Assembly (NCBI GenBank): GCA_959020415.1
Contig: CAUERX010000026.1
Location: forward strand, 1-21,173
Reading direction: 5' to 3'
Length of the DNA stretch: 21,173 nucleotides
Origin: an uncultured bacterium
GTDB taxonomy: Bacteria > Bacillota_I > Bacilli_A > RF39 > UBA660
Shown in pieces: positions 7,897 through 14,358 of this stretch. The notes under the pieces were generated by a model. It saw only the letters and a list, made by a program, of their open reading frames with translations. It made no database searches and was not told where the DNA came from. Positions within the stretch are counted from its first letter, which is position 1. The number at the start of each line of letters is the position of its first letter. The position numbers were made by a program, and so were the translations under genes.

Positions 7897-8451
7897 TTAT
7901 GCAGCTGTATCTTGCGAAGCGTTTAATGACACTTTAAGTGATGCTGATTCAGTTGATGCGCTACTAATTGTCGTATTAGGATATTCAGCAGTTACAGTTA
8001 TTGTTGAAGTTCCTGTTTTTGCTGCTAACGATGTTGGAGATGGATTAGTTACAGTAAACTTAATATGGCCACTTGTACTTGTACAAGTTAATCCATTAAC
8101 AGTACATGAAGTCCCTGTTAATGTTGGAGCTCCAAGTTTAGCTTTTAAAGTTCCTGTATTTTTTACTGTCAAAGTAAATACTATTTTATCCCCCGGTTGA
8201 TTAAGATTAGCTACTAACGTTGCAGTTTGATCGTTTCCAAAAGTAATAGTACCAGTTGGGGCAGTTGCTCCAGTTAAGCCTGTTGTTGCTGTATAAGCTG
8301 AAGTTTTTGTTGTATCAAAAGCAACCTTCCATGATGATGTAATATTAGCTGTACCATTAACATTTAATTGAGTAGCGAAAGCGGCATAGCCTACTGCCAT
8401 TACTACAACAATTGCCATTAATCCGCCAATTAAAATATTTTTATTACGCAT
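7897..8451 (-). CDS. secreted TasA/camelysin-like surface protein
   Basis: This 184-residue protein begins with a signal-like segment: basic start (MRNKNILIGG), a hydrophobic core (about 7-20), then VGYAAFATQLNVNGTANI (20-37). The motif GYAAF[AS]T.L is shared with the leucine-rich-repeat protein at 19998-20975. It resembles the region around the signal-peptide cleavage site in SipW-processed TasA/camelysin proteins (inference). The mature part is rich in Thr, Ser, Ala and Asn, nearly lacks aromatic residues, has VKNTGTLKAKLG-type beta-sandwich strands and two close cysteines that could form a disulphide. The ATG at 8451 follows GAGGAGG; the longer frame from 8511 lacks this. It has its own promoter and terminator and is probably abundant on the surface. 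Confidence 0.75.
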   Translation of the reverse strand: MRNKNILIGGLMAIVVVMAVGYAAFATQLNVNGTANITSSWKVAFDTTKTSAYTATTGLTGATAPTGTITFGNDQTATLVANLNQPGDKIVFTLTVKNTGTLKAKLGAPTLTGTSCTVNGLTCTSTSGHIKFTVTNPSPTSLAAKTGTSTITVTAEYPNTTISSASTESASLKVSLNASQDTAA

Positions 8452-8494
8452 TTTCTTTCCTCCTCTACTATTAATAGTCCCTACTATCAATATA

Positions 8495-8524
8495 ATAATA
8501 CCACCTAACAAAAGTCCAAGTCAA
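8495..8524 (-). promoter_or_regulatory. promoter of the TasA/camelysin-like gene
   Basis: The minus strand has TTGACT (8524-8519) and TATTAT (8500-8495) at 18-nt spacing. A second TATTAT overlaps three bases upstream. The start codon is about 45 nt downstream. Confidence 0.6.
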
Positions 8525-8587
8525 GAAAGAATAAATATTATAAACTTTTCTTCTAAAATTATGTAAAGTCACACCGAGATAATCGGT

Positions 8588-9082
8588 TTAATCAAGCATA
8601 TCGATCAAAACATCTAATCTATCAACTACAGGATAACCTTTTCCATCCATATCTAAATCAAAACGCACACCGTATCCTCCGGCCGCTTCCCATTCTTTTA
8701 AATTATGAACAAAATCGTCAACCAACACTGAACCTTCGGCTTTAAGCATTTCCGTTTTTGAAATAGATTTTGGCACTGGAATAATTGTAATATCCCTAAA
8801 ATGTTCACGAATTATTTTAACCTTTTCCTCAATTTCACTAATTGAAATAACATGAGTTAAAATAGATACATTAAATTTATTACTCTCTATAATCTTTTGA
8901 ATACAATTCCAACTATCACTAATCGCCTCACTTTTATTTAAAACCTCTCTCCAATCAAGCTTTTGATAAAACTTTAAATAATTTTCATAATTACGTTCAA
9001 TCCCTAAATCATCAGCCATTTTATAAGTTACGTCAATTGTATTCATAATTACTCCGTCAAAGTCAATATATAAATTAAGCAT
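8588..9082 (-). CDS. HAD-superfamily phosphatase, 5'(3')-deoxyribonucleotidase-like
   Basis: This 164-residue protein opens with the HAD motif I YIDFDGVIMNT, Asp7 being the expected nucleophile and Asp9 the acid/base. A helical cap follows, then a motif II-like segment (SILTHV), a motif III lysine (SKTEML) and motif IV VLVDDFVHNLKEWEAAGG, whose Asp pair binds magnesium. This arrangement matches the small 5'-nucleotidase (NT5C-type) branch of HAD enzymes, which dephosphorylate nucleotides in the cytoplasm; the substrate is inferred. The ATG at 9082 is chosen because AGGAGTGAG precedes it and the HAD motif starts at residue 5; the longer frame runs into the promoter. A weak 5-bp hairpin (8574-8588) lies at its stop. 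It has a consensus promoter of its own. Confidence 0.78.
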   Translation of the reverse strand: MLNLYIDFDGVIMNTIDVTYKMADDLGIERNYENYLKFYQKLDWREVLNKSEAISDSWNCIQKIIESNKFNVSILTHVISISEIEEKVKIIREHFRDITIIPVPKSISKTEMLKAEGSVLVDDFVHNLKEWEAAGGYGVRFDLDMDGKGYPVVDRLDVLIDMLD

Positions 9083-9107
9083 CTTCTCACTCCTATCATC
9101 TATAAAG

Positions 9108-9136
9108 ATTATACATATCGAACAAAAGTTTGTCAA
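9108..9136 (-). promoter_or_regulatory. consensus promoter of the HAD phosphatase gene
   Basis: The minus strand has TTGACA (9136-9131), a 17-nt spacer and TATAAT (9113-9108), both hexamers perfect, 26 nt before the start codon. Confidence 0.85.
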
Positions 9137-9148
9137 TTAAAAACAACA

Positions 9149-9184
9149 TAAAAAAAGAAATTATTGTAAATTATCAACAATTTC
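9149..9184 (-). terminator. terminator overlapping the end of murD
   Basis: On the minus strand GAAATTGTTG pairs with CAATAATTTC (10 bp, one G-U) around an 8-nt loop, followed by seven T. The stem includes the last codons and the stop of murD. Confidence 0.8.
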
Positions 9185-10498
9185 TTTAAATTTTTCTCCT
9201 CGCTCTTCAAATGATTTAAATTGATCCCAACTTGCACAAGCTGGACTTAATAATATCGTATCTCCAGCTTCGGATAAGTTATAGGCTAATCTTACAGCCT
9301 CGTCTAAATCTTCAACTACCGTTACATCAATTTCCTTCTGCTTGCAATACTTTTTAATTTTATCTCTTGTTTCACCATAACATACAACATTTTTAACATG
9401 CTCTAAATGATTATCTAGTTCATCAAAAGACTGACCTCTATCTAACCCACCTAACAATAAAATAACAGGTGAATCGAATGAAGATAAAGCTACTATTGTT
9501 GACTTATTATTAGTTGCTTTAGAATCATTATAAAATTCACGATCATTAATTCTTCTAACAAACTCCATGCGATGCTCAACCCCACCAAAGTTATCTAAAG
9601 CTTCTTTAATCACTTCATTAGAAACATTAAATTGTTTAGCTACCATAATTGCACACATAACATTTTCATAATTATGCATACCCTTAATTCTAATATCATT
9701 TAATTCACAAACTGAGTTTCCTTTATACCAAATCTGACTATTTTTGATATAACAATCTGCCTCACTTTCGCTTGAAAAATACAATTTCTGTGATGGAATG
9801 CTTTTAGTTAATCTAACTATTTCATCATCTTTACCATTTAAAATAGCTACATCTTTATCAGTGTGATGGTTAAAAATACGAAGTTTATTTTTCTTATATT
9901 TGTCATACGTTCCAAACATATCGATATGAACTTCACTTAAATTAGTAAATACACTGATATCTGTTTTAAATTTATCGAAATCAACTAACTGATGACTAGA
10001 TACCTCTAAAACTAAAATGTCATTTTTCTCAACCTCTTCTACAAATGACGAAAATGCAATTCCTAAATTGCCACCTAATCTAACTGGTAACCCTGCCATT
10101 TTCAAAATTTCATAAGTTAAATAAGTTGTCGTTGTCTTTCCATTAGAGCCAGTAATACCAACAATTTTAACCCCTTTTGGTAATAGATTATAAGCTACTT
10201 CCATTTCATTAATAACTGGAATACCTAATTTTTTTGCCTTAACAACCACTTCATTATCAGCTCTTACTCCAGGATTTTTAACAACATAATCAAATTTATC
10301 GTTCAAAAGTCCAGCTTGCCCACCTTGTTCTTTAGTAATAACCACATTTATACCTAAATCTTCTAAATCATTGATTAAATCATAATCATCGCACTTAATA
10401 TCAGTTAATAAAATATGATTTTTTTTATTTAATAATTTACTGACAGCCACTCCACTACGCCCCATGCCCAGTACAAATATTTTTTTATTTTCATACAT
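9161..10498 (-). CDS. murD: UDP-N-acetylmuramoyl-L-alanine--D-glutamate ligase
   Basis: MurD adds D-glutamate to UDP-MurNAc-L-Ala, using ATP, in the cytoplasmic stage of peptidoglycan synthesis. The 445-residue protein has the N-terminal Rossmann-like domain (VLGMGRSGVAVSKLL, 9-23), the Mur-ligase P-loop GITGSNGKTTTT (114-125), the central ATPase domain with NLSEVHIDMFGTYDKYKKNKLRI including the usual carbamylated-Lys region, and the C-terminal domain starting near GGVEHRMEF, with NDSKATN and LSPACASWDQF typical of MurD. The length is normal (about 450). An AGGAAGGTG ribosome binding site lies 7 nt before the ATG. It is transcribed alone, away from mraY. Confidence 0.98.
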   Translation of the reverse strand: MYENKKIFVLGMGRSGVAVSKLLNKKNHILLTDIKCDDYDLINDLEDLGINVVITKEQGGQAGLLNDKFDYVVKNPGVRADNEVVVKAKKLGIPVINEMEVAYNLLPKGVKIVGITGSNGKTTTTYLTYEILKMAGLPVRLGGNLGIAFSSFVEEVEKNDILVLEVSSHQLVDFDKFKTDISVFTNLSEVHIDMFGTYDKYKKNKLRIFNHHTDKDVAILNGKDDEIVRLTKSIPSQKLYFSSESEADCYIKNSQIWYKGNSVCELNDIRIKGMHNYENVMCAIMVAKQFNVSNEVIKEALDNFGGVEHRMEFVRRINDREFYNDSKATNNKSTIVALSSFDSPVILLLGGLDRGQSFDELDNHLEHVKNVVCYGETRDKIKKYCKQKEIDVTVVEDLDEAVRLAYNLSEAGDTILLSPACASWDQFKSFEERGEKFKEIVDNLQ

Positions 10499-10520
10499 AT
10501 TGTTTCACCTTCCTAATATA

Positions 10521-10550
10521 ATTATATCACAATCACCTAATTTTAGTTAA
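10521..10550 (-). promoter_or_regulatory. murD promoter (extended -10)
   Basis: The minus strand reads TGATATAAT (extended -10, hexamer 10526-10521) with TTAACT (10550-10545) as a weak -35 at 18-nt spacing. It is back to back with the promoter of the plus-strand kinase gene. Confidence 0.65.
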
Positions 10551-10555
10551 TCGAC

Positions 10556-10583
10556 TTGATTTTTCTTATAAAAAGTGTATAAT
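10556..10583 (+). promoter_or_regulatory. promoter of the lipid kinase gene
   Basis: TTGATT (10556-10561), a 16-nt spacer and TATAAT (10578-10583) lie 27 nt before the ATG at 10611, with a G-rich ribosome binding site in between. A GTG at 10575 overlaps the -10 box and is not the start. Confidence 0.75.
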
Positions 10584-10610
10584 ATTAAAAGACAAAAAGG
10601 GGGATGCATC

Positions 10611-11552
10611 ATGAGAAAAAGTTGCTGTCTTATATATAATAAACACGCCTCTGGCTTTAAAGAACAAAATATTCCAGCGATTGAACAAGAAATTAGAAAA
10701 GCTGGCTATTCTCCACTATTACTTGAAAGCAAATACCCTGGATATATTGTTGATCAAATTCCAGAACTAAATACCGAATTCGACGTAATCTTAACTATGG
10801 GCGGTGATGGCACCGTTAGTGAAGCTTATAGTGCTTTTCATGGATTACAAAATCAGCATGCCGTCTATGGCCACATTCCTGGTGGAACTACCAATGATAT
10901 GGGACCAAATACCTATCTACCACGATATGATCCTATTAGAGCTACTTCAATGCTCTTAAATGGTAATATTGAAAATCGCGAAATAATCACCATTAATAAT
11001 CAACCAATTGCCTATGTCGCAGCTGCTGGTATCTTAGCTCCAGCAACTTATTTAATTGATAAAAGTAGTGATAAAAAAGATATTGGAACATTCAGTTACA
11101 TTAGATATGGCGCTAAAGCAATGATTACTGACAAACATTTATACAGAGATATTGTTAAAAACCCTTATCAAATAACCTACACCGCTAATGGACAAACTGT
11201 TAAAACCGAAGCCATTTTCTTAGCTATGTTTAATGGTAGATCTTTTGCAAATCTAAATATTAATCCGCAGGCCAATATGTGTGATAATAAGTTTGAGGTT
11301 GCTATTGTTCACAAACCAAGTGAATTAATTAAAATGCTCGGAAAATGCATAGGATCTAAAAATGGAATAATGGATTTAGATGACAGCTGTACTTTCAGCA
11401 CCGACCATTTAGAATTGACCTTTAATGATAGAATACCTCATTATCCTATTAACTGTGATGGTGATCCTAAAGATATATTAACCAAAGAAAACCCCACCTT
11501 AATTGTAGAATCTGGTGGTAAAATATTAGAATTAGTTGGTCCTAAAATATAA
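10611..11552 (+). CDS. diacylglycerol/lipid kinase family protein (YegS/DagK-like)
   Basis: This 313-residue protein belongs to the diacylglycerol-kinase catalytic family, soluble enzymes that phosphorylate lipid substrates such as diacylglycerol at the membrane. The nucleotide-binding motif LTMGGDGTVSE (about 61-71, GGDGT at 64-68) and the second conserved motif GHIPGGTTNDMGPN (about 87-100) are intact. The C-terminal beta-rich domain includes NCDGDP. Length agrees with DagK (about 300). ATG 10611 was chosen over the in-frame GTG at 10575 because it follows an AAGGGGG ribosome binding site by 7 nt and the GTG sits in the -10 box. It is monocistronic and divergent from murD. Whether the substrate is diacylglycerol or another lipid is not shown by sequence. 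Confidence 0.9.
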   Translation: MRKSCCLIYNKHASGFKEQNIPAIEQEIRKAGYSPLLLESKYPGYIVDQIPELNTEFDVILTMGGDGTVSEAYSAFHGLQNQHAVYGHIPGGTTNDMGPNTYLPRYDPIRATSMLLNGNIENREIITINNQPIAYVAAAGILAPATYLIDKSSDKKDIGTFSYIRYGAKAMITDKHLYRDIVKNPYQITYTANGQTVKTEAIFLAMFNGRSFANLNINPQANMCDNKFEVAIVHKPSELIKMLGKCIGSKNGIMDLDDSCTFSTDHLELTFNDRIPHYPINCDGDPKDILTKENPTLIVESGGKILELVGPKI

Positions 11553-11584
11553 GATATGTCTATACCATGGACATATCTTTTTAT
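11551..11584 (+). terminator. terminator of the lipid kinase gene
   Basis: AAGATATGTC and GACATATCTT form a perfect 10-bp stem with a 9-nt loop, followed by TTT and A/T. It overlaps the stop codon. Confidence 0.85.
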
Positions 11585-11585
11585 T

Positions 11586-11612
11586 AAAAAAGACACCTTA
11601 TTTTAAGGCATC
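11586..11612 (-). terminator. terminator of infC-rpmI-rplT
   Basis: On the minus strand GATGCCTTA pairs with TAAGGTGTC (9 bp, two wobbles) around 3 nt, then six T follow. It overlaps the rplT stop and faces the terminator of the convergent kinase gene. Confidence 0.8.
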
Positions 11613-12167
11613 TAGTAATTCAGCTTTTTTCATTGTAGAATATCCTTCTACATTTTTTTCTTCAGCTAATTTTTTAAGTTCAGCAACTGTTAATTTTGAA
11701 ATATCTTCTTTAATTTCTTCTGCTTTAGCTTCCTTTTTAGGCGCAGCCTTTTCTTCTACTTTAACAATTTCTTTTTTAGCTGCAGCTTTTGGAGCTTCTT
11801 TAATTTCTTTACCAGATAGCGCTTCTTTAGCAGTAGATACTAACCCAGCAAAAGTTTTTGGATCATCAATAGCGATCTCTGAAAGCATTTTTCTATTGAT
11901 TTCAATTCCGGCTTTAGATAAACCATTAATAAATCTTGAATAAGAAATATCATTTTGTCTACAAGCGGCATTGATTCTTGTAATCCATAACTTTCTAAAA
12001 TCTCTCTTTTTCGTTCTTCTATCTCTATAAGCATACATTAATGAATGTCTTACTTGTTCTTTAGCAGTTTTATATAATTTATGTTTACTTCCAAAATAAC
12101 CTTTAGCTTGTTTTAAAGCCTTTTTGTGACGAGCACGAGTAATCGTACCACCTTTAACTCTTGTCAT
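11598..12167 (-). CDS. rplT: ribosomal protein L20 with C-terminal Rho_N/SAP-like extension
   Basis: Residues 1-117 are a complete L20 (bL20), an early assembly protein of the large subunit: TRVKGG, ARHKK, the Arg/Lys-rich helix with HSLMYAYRDRRTKKRDFRKLWITRINAACR (about 41-70) and SYSRFINGLSKAGIEINRK. L20 normally ends near residue 118. This one continues 72 residues: an Ala/Lys/Glu-rich, probably disordered linker (about 119-153), then DISKLTVAELKKLAEEKNVEGYSTMKKAELLDALK, a helix-extension-helix segment like the Rho N-terminal/SAP nucleic-acid-binding motif. The frame is continuous and the terminator follows the stop, so the extension is real. It is last in infC-rpmI-rplT. L20 is the known repressor of this operon in Bacillus. 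Confidence 0.95.
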   Translation of the reverse strand: MTRVKGGTITRARHKKALKQAKGYFGSKHKLYKTAKEQVRHSLMYAYRDRRTKKRDFRKLWITRINAACRQNDISYSRFINGLSKAGIEINRKMLSEIAIDDPKTFAGLVSTAKEALSGKEIKEAPKAAAKKEIVKVEEKAAPKKEAKAEEIKEDISKLTVAELKKLAEEKNVEGYSTMKKAELLDALK

Positions 12168-12188
12168 ATATATTATCCTCCTTTAATT

Positions 12189-12389
12189 TTATTTATTAAT
12201 TAATTCTTTAACTCTCTTAATATCTGAACTATGCATTTCAGATTCGTGATGTCTTCTTCTTCTAGAAGCATTACTTTTATGAGTTAATTTATGATTTTTA
12301 TTGGCTGGTTGATATTTAATAGAACCGCCTTTTCTTACTTTTATAACTTTTGCTAAACCCTTATGAGTCTTTTGAGTCTTTTTAGCCAT
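12189..12389 (-). CDS. rpmI: ribosomal protein L35
   Basis: This 66-residue protein is bL35 of the large ribosomal subunit. It has the typical pattern KTHKGLAKVIKVRKGGSIKY, then ANKNHKLTHKS and a basic cluster (ASRRRRHH), ending with DIKRVKELI as in other L35 proteins. It lies between infC (11 nt upstream) and rplT (21 nt downstream), the usual order. The ribosome binding site upstream is AGGAGG. Confidence 0.95.
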   Translation of the reverse strand: MAKKTQKTHKGLAKVIKVRKGGSIKYQPANKNHKLTHKSNASRRRRHHESEMHSSDIKRVKELINK

Positions 12390-12400
12390 AATTTTTCCTC

Positions 12401-12931
12401 CTATTTTTCCTTAATTGGTGCGAGTATCATATTCATAAAGCGTCCATCTAGTTTAGGTTGTTGCTCAACCGTTGCATATTCACTAACTGCCTCTGCAAAT
12501 CGAAGTAATACTTCTTTACCGAGATGTTGATGCACCATTTCTCTACCCTTAAAACGAATAGTTACTTTAACCTTATGTCCCTTTTGTAAATATTTAGTAG
12601 CATTATTTACTCTCGTATTAAAATCATGAATATCGATAGACACAGATAACCTATATTCTTTCATATCAAGATTAGTCTCTCTTTGTCTTTTCATATTTTC
12701 CTTTTGTTTTTTCTTTTGATCATATTTGTAACGATTGTAATCCATTATTTTACATACTGGTGGTTTACCATTTGGATTAATTAAAACCAAATCAAAACCA
12801 GCATAAAATGCTAAAGTAAGTGCATCTTTAATTTGTTTTACTCCTAATTGTTCCCCATTTGGACCAATTACTAATACTTCTTTTGCGCGAATTTGTTCGT
12901 TTATGTATAAATCTTTTTCTCTACTTGCGAT
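12401..12931 (-). CDS. infC: translation initiation factor IF-3, probable AUC start
   Basis: IF-3 binds the 30S subunit, prevents premature 50S joining and proofreads start codons. The protein has YINEQIRAKEVLVIGPNGEQLG (N-terminal domain), KPPVCKIMDYNRYKYDQKKKQKE (linker) and the C-terminal domain with EYRLSVSIDIHDFNTR, VTIRFKGREM and LDGRFMNMILAP. An ATG at 12946 overlaps the Shine-Dalgarno sequence itself (GGAGGTG, 12944-12938) and follows the attenuator T run, so it is unlikely to be used. Eight bases after GGAGG, in frame, stands ATC (12931-12929), giving 176 residues and an N-terminus like Bacillus IF-3. Rare AUU/AUC/AUA starts are known for infC and let IF-3 limit its own translation. 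Confidence 0.93.
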   Translation of the reverse strand: MASREKDLYINEQIRAKEVLVIGPNGEQLGVKQIKDALTLAFYAGFDLVLINPNGKPPVCKIMDYNRYKYDQKKKQKENMKRQRETNLDMKEYRLSVSIDIHDFNTRVNNATKYLQKGHKVKVTIRFKGREMVHQHLGKEVLLRFAEAVSEYATVEQQPKLDGRFMNMILAPIKEK

Positions 12932-12946
12932 ACTTGACACCTCCAT

Positions 12947-12973
12947 AAAAAAGTGAATACAAATGTATCCACT
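12947..12973 (-). terminator. attenuator terminator before infC
   Basis: On the minus strand AGTGGATACA pairs with TGTATTCACT (one G-U), followed by six T, ending directly before the infC ribosome binding site. It competes with the upstream antiterminator arm at 13032-13041. Confidence 0.75.
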
Positions 12974-13065
12974 TTACCTATTAGTATTAACTTAATCGGC
13001 ATTAACCTATTACTATTCGTAATCAGGTGAGAAGTGGATACTTCTTCTTTCCTTTTTTCATTTCC
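12947..13065 (-). promoter_or_regulatory. L20-leader-like regulatory 5' UTR of infC-rpmI-rplT
   Basis: About 120 nt of leader lie between the promoter and infC. Near the 5' end (13041-13032) the minus strand reads GTATCCACTT, which can pair perfectly over 10 bp with AAGTGGATAC (12974-12965), the upstream arm of the terminator hairpin at 12947-12973. These pairings exclude each other, so this is an antiterminator/terminator switch. Between them are a hairpin CCT(G)ATTAC/GTAATAGG and a small TTAAT/ATTAA stem. In Bacillus, L20 binding to such a leader favours termination. The Rfam L20_leader assignment is inferred from position and architecture. Confidence 0.7.
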
Positions 13066-13071
13066 TATACG

Positions 13072-13100
13072 ATTATACATTTTAATTATACGTTTGTCAA
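13072..13100 (-). promoter_or_regulatory. consensus promoter of infC-rpmI-rplT
   Basis: The minus strand has TTGACA (13100-13095), a 17-nt spacer and TATAAT (13077-13072). Both hexamers are perfect. Confidence 0.9.
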
Positions 13101-13231
13101 GCAAAAACATACCAAATATAACTAAAAAGTATATTTAATCTATATTAATGAAGAAATTAATAAACAAATTAATAATATGATTTTAATTATTTAAATACTT
13201 TAACAAAACAAAAATCCTTCGTATTCAATTA

Positions 13232-13256
13232 AAATGTCACAAATGTTGTGACATTT
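13232..13256. repeat. perfect 11-bp inverted repeat in intergenic DNA
   Basis: AAATGTCACAA, a 3-nt centre, then TTGTGACATTT. The repeat stands alone in the gene-free stretch 13101-13361, away from the terminator (13342) and the infC promoter (13072-13100). It could be an operator or a hairpin. On the plus strand a TATAAT (13266-13271) lies just beyond it. Confidence 0.8.
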
Positions 13257-13341
13257 ATAATTTTTTATAATAGAAGCACTAACTTCATTACCCTAAAGGT
13301 ATTATTCTCCAAAAACTCCTATTTTTTGCAAAAGTGTAAAC

Positions 13342-13369
13342 AAAAAAGAAATAGATTTTTTCTATCTCT
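13342..13369 (-). terminator. terminator of the rpmG-efp unit
   Basis: On the minus strand GAGATAGA pairs with TCTATTTC (one G-U) around five A, then six T follow. The stem overlaps the stop codon of the last gene. Confidence 0.85.
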
Positions 13370-14327
13370 TTGGAATACTATTATAAATCTTCTTAAGCAA
13401 CTCAGCCGATTGTCTAACTTTAGTTTCCATAACTTTAATTTGTTCTTTTAAAGTTACGTTCTCGTTAGAAATCATTTTAGCTTCTTCGCGAGCTTTATTT
13501 AAAGCATCAGCACTTTCCAAATTACTCTTCTTAAGCTCTTCATTTTCATCTCTCAAAGCTGTAATTTGACTTAACAATTCATCTTTCTCAGCATTAAATT
13601 TCTTTAATTTTGCTTCCGCTATATCTAAATCATCTTTAGCTTTAGTATATTCATCAACAAAACCTGAAACAGCATTGCTGATATCCTCGAACTCATCATT
13701 AATTTCCATATCTTTCATTTCTAAAGCTGGTTCTTCAGATTCTTTTGAAACAACTTCTTCATCTTCAGTTATTTCTTCCTCAATTACTTCAGGTTCTAAA
13801 GCTGCGTCAGCCTCTTCCTTAGTCTCCTCAGTAGGAATATCTAATTCTTCCATTACGCTAGATAAATCTTCGATCTCGTCTAATAAACTTTCAGCTTCTT
13901 TAGAAGAAAGATTAACCATTTCATCAACAAAACCGTCTTCGGTTTTCTCTTCTTCCTCTTCACTAAAGATGTCGATATATTTACCATAGATATTTAATTC
14001 TGTAATTTTGCTCATAATATCTTCGATTCCTACTGCATATTTATTCATCAAATTACGAATGTTTTTATCTTTAGAATATGCATTAAAGAAATCCAAATCA
14101 TCTGGTATTAATAGATTAGCACGAAAAATTTGTCTTTCTTCTTTTCCTTGCTCTCCATCGCTAAAAGCAATGTCCATACTATCAACTACTGATTCAATGA
14201 ATTCTTCTTTTTCTCTAACTGCATCATCTACTGTTTCTTTAGCAAATGCTTTAAATAATTTTTCATTTTCTTTTCTAATATCTTTAGCTAAATTTTTGAT
14301 CGCTAAAAACCTATTTTTCTCTAGCAT
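13362..14327 (-). CDS. acidic coiled-coil protein with IrrE-like N-terminal segment
   Basis: This 321-residue protein has no firm family assignment. Residues about 68-122 (EERQIFRANLLIPDDL, then NLMNKYAVGIEDIMSKITELNIYG) resemble the C-terminal half of ImmA/IrrE (DUF955) proteins, where an E..AN.F...LLMP helix precedes a helix-turn segment. The HExxH zinc site of that family is absent. Residues about 123-220 are very acidic (runs of Glu) and probably disordered, and about 222-315 form a long coiled coil (AEAKLKKFNAEKDELL and onward). No membrane segment is seen. The ATG at 14327 follows GAGGTG by 7 nt, whereas the GTG at 14333 is too close. It is last in rpmG-efp and ends at a strong terminator. 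Confidence 0.75.
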   Translation of the reverse strand: MLEKNRFLAIKNLAKDIRKENEKLFKAFAKETVDDAVREKEEFIESVVDSMDIAFSDGEQGKEERQIFRANLLIPDDLDFFNAYSKDKNIRNLMNKYAVGIEDIMSKITELNIYGKYIDIFSEEEEEKTEDGFVDEMVNLSSKEAESLLDEIEDLSSVMEELDIPTEETKEEADAALEPEVIEEEITEDEEVVSKESEEPALEMKDMEINDEFEDISNAVSGFVDEYTKAKDDLDIAEAKLKKFNAEKDELLSQITALRDENEELKKSNLESADALNKAREEAKMISNENVTLKEQIKVMETKVRQSAELLKKIYNSIPKR

Positions 14328-14358
14328 ATTCACGCACCTCTTTATTCTTTTATTTTAA

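Noticed and set aside
11536..12034. Frames overlapping rplT (plus 11536-11943, minus 11840-12034).
   Set aside because: They are shadows of the L20 gene. The plus frame runs through two terminators and has a composition typical of reverse-strand reading.
13023..13061. A 12-codon leader peptide (MKKGKKKYPLLT) overlapping the antiterminator arm.
   Set aside because: Its ATG would be only a few bases from the predicted transcript start, with no properly spaced ribosome binding site. It is interesting but unsupported.
12901..13110. A 69-residue minus-strand frame through the infC leader.
   Set aside because: It begins upstream of the transcription start of a perfect promoter and runs through the attenuator, so it cannot be translated as a whole from that transcript.
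13101..13361. Possible T-box or riboswitch in the intergenic stretch before infC (for example TACC/GGTA near 13290).
   Set aside because: No specifier loop, T-box consensus or conserved riboswitch core was found. The small stem is within chance expectation for AT-rich DNA.
13675..14358. Ser-rich plus-strand frames opposite the coiled-coil gene (13675-13989, 14008-14358).
   Set aside because: They mirror the Glu/Asp-rich coding sequence on the minus strand and show no ribosome binding site or family pattern.
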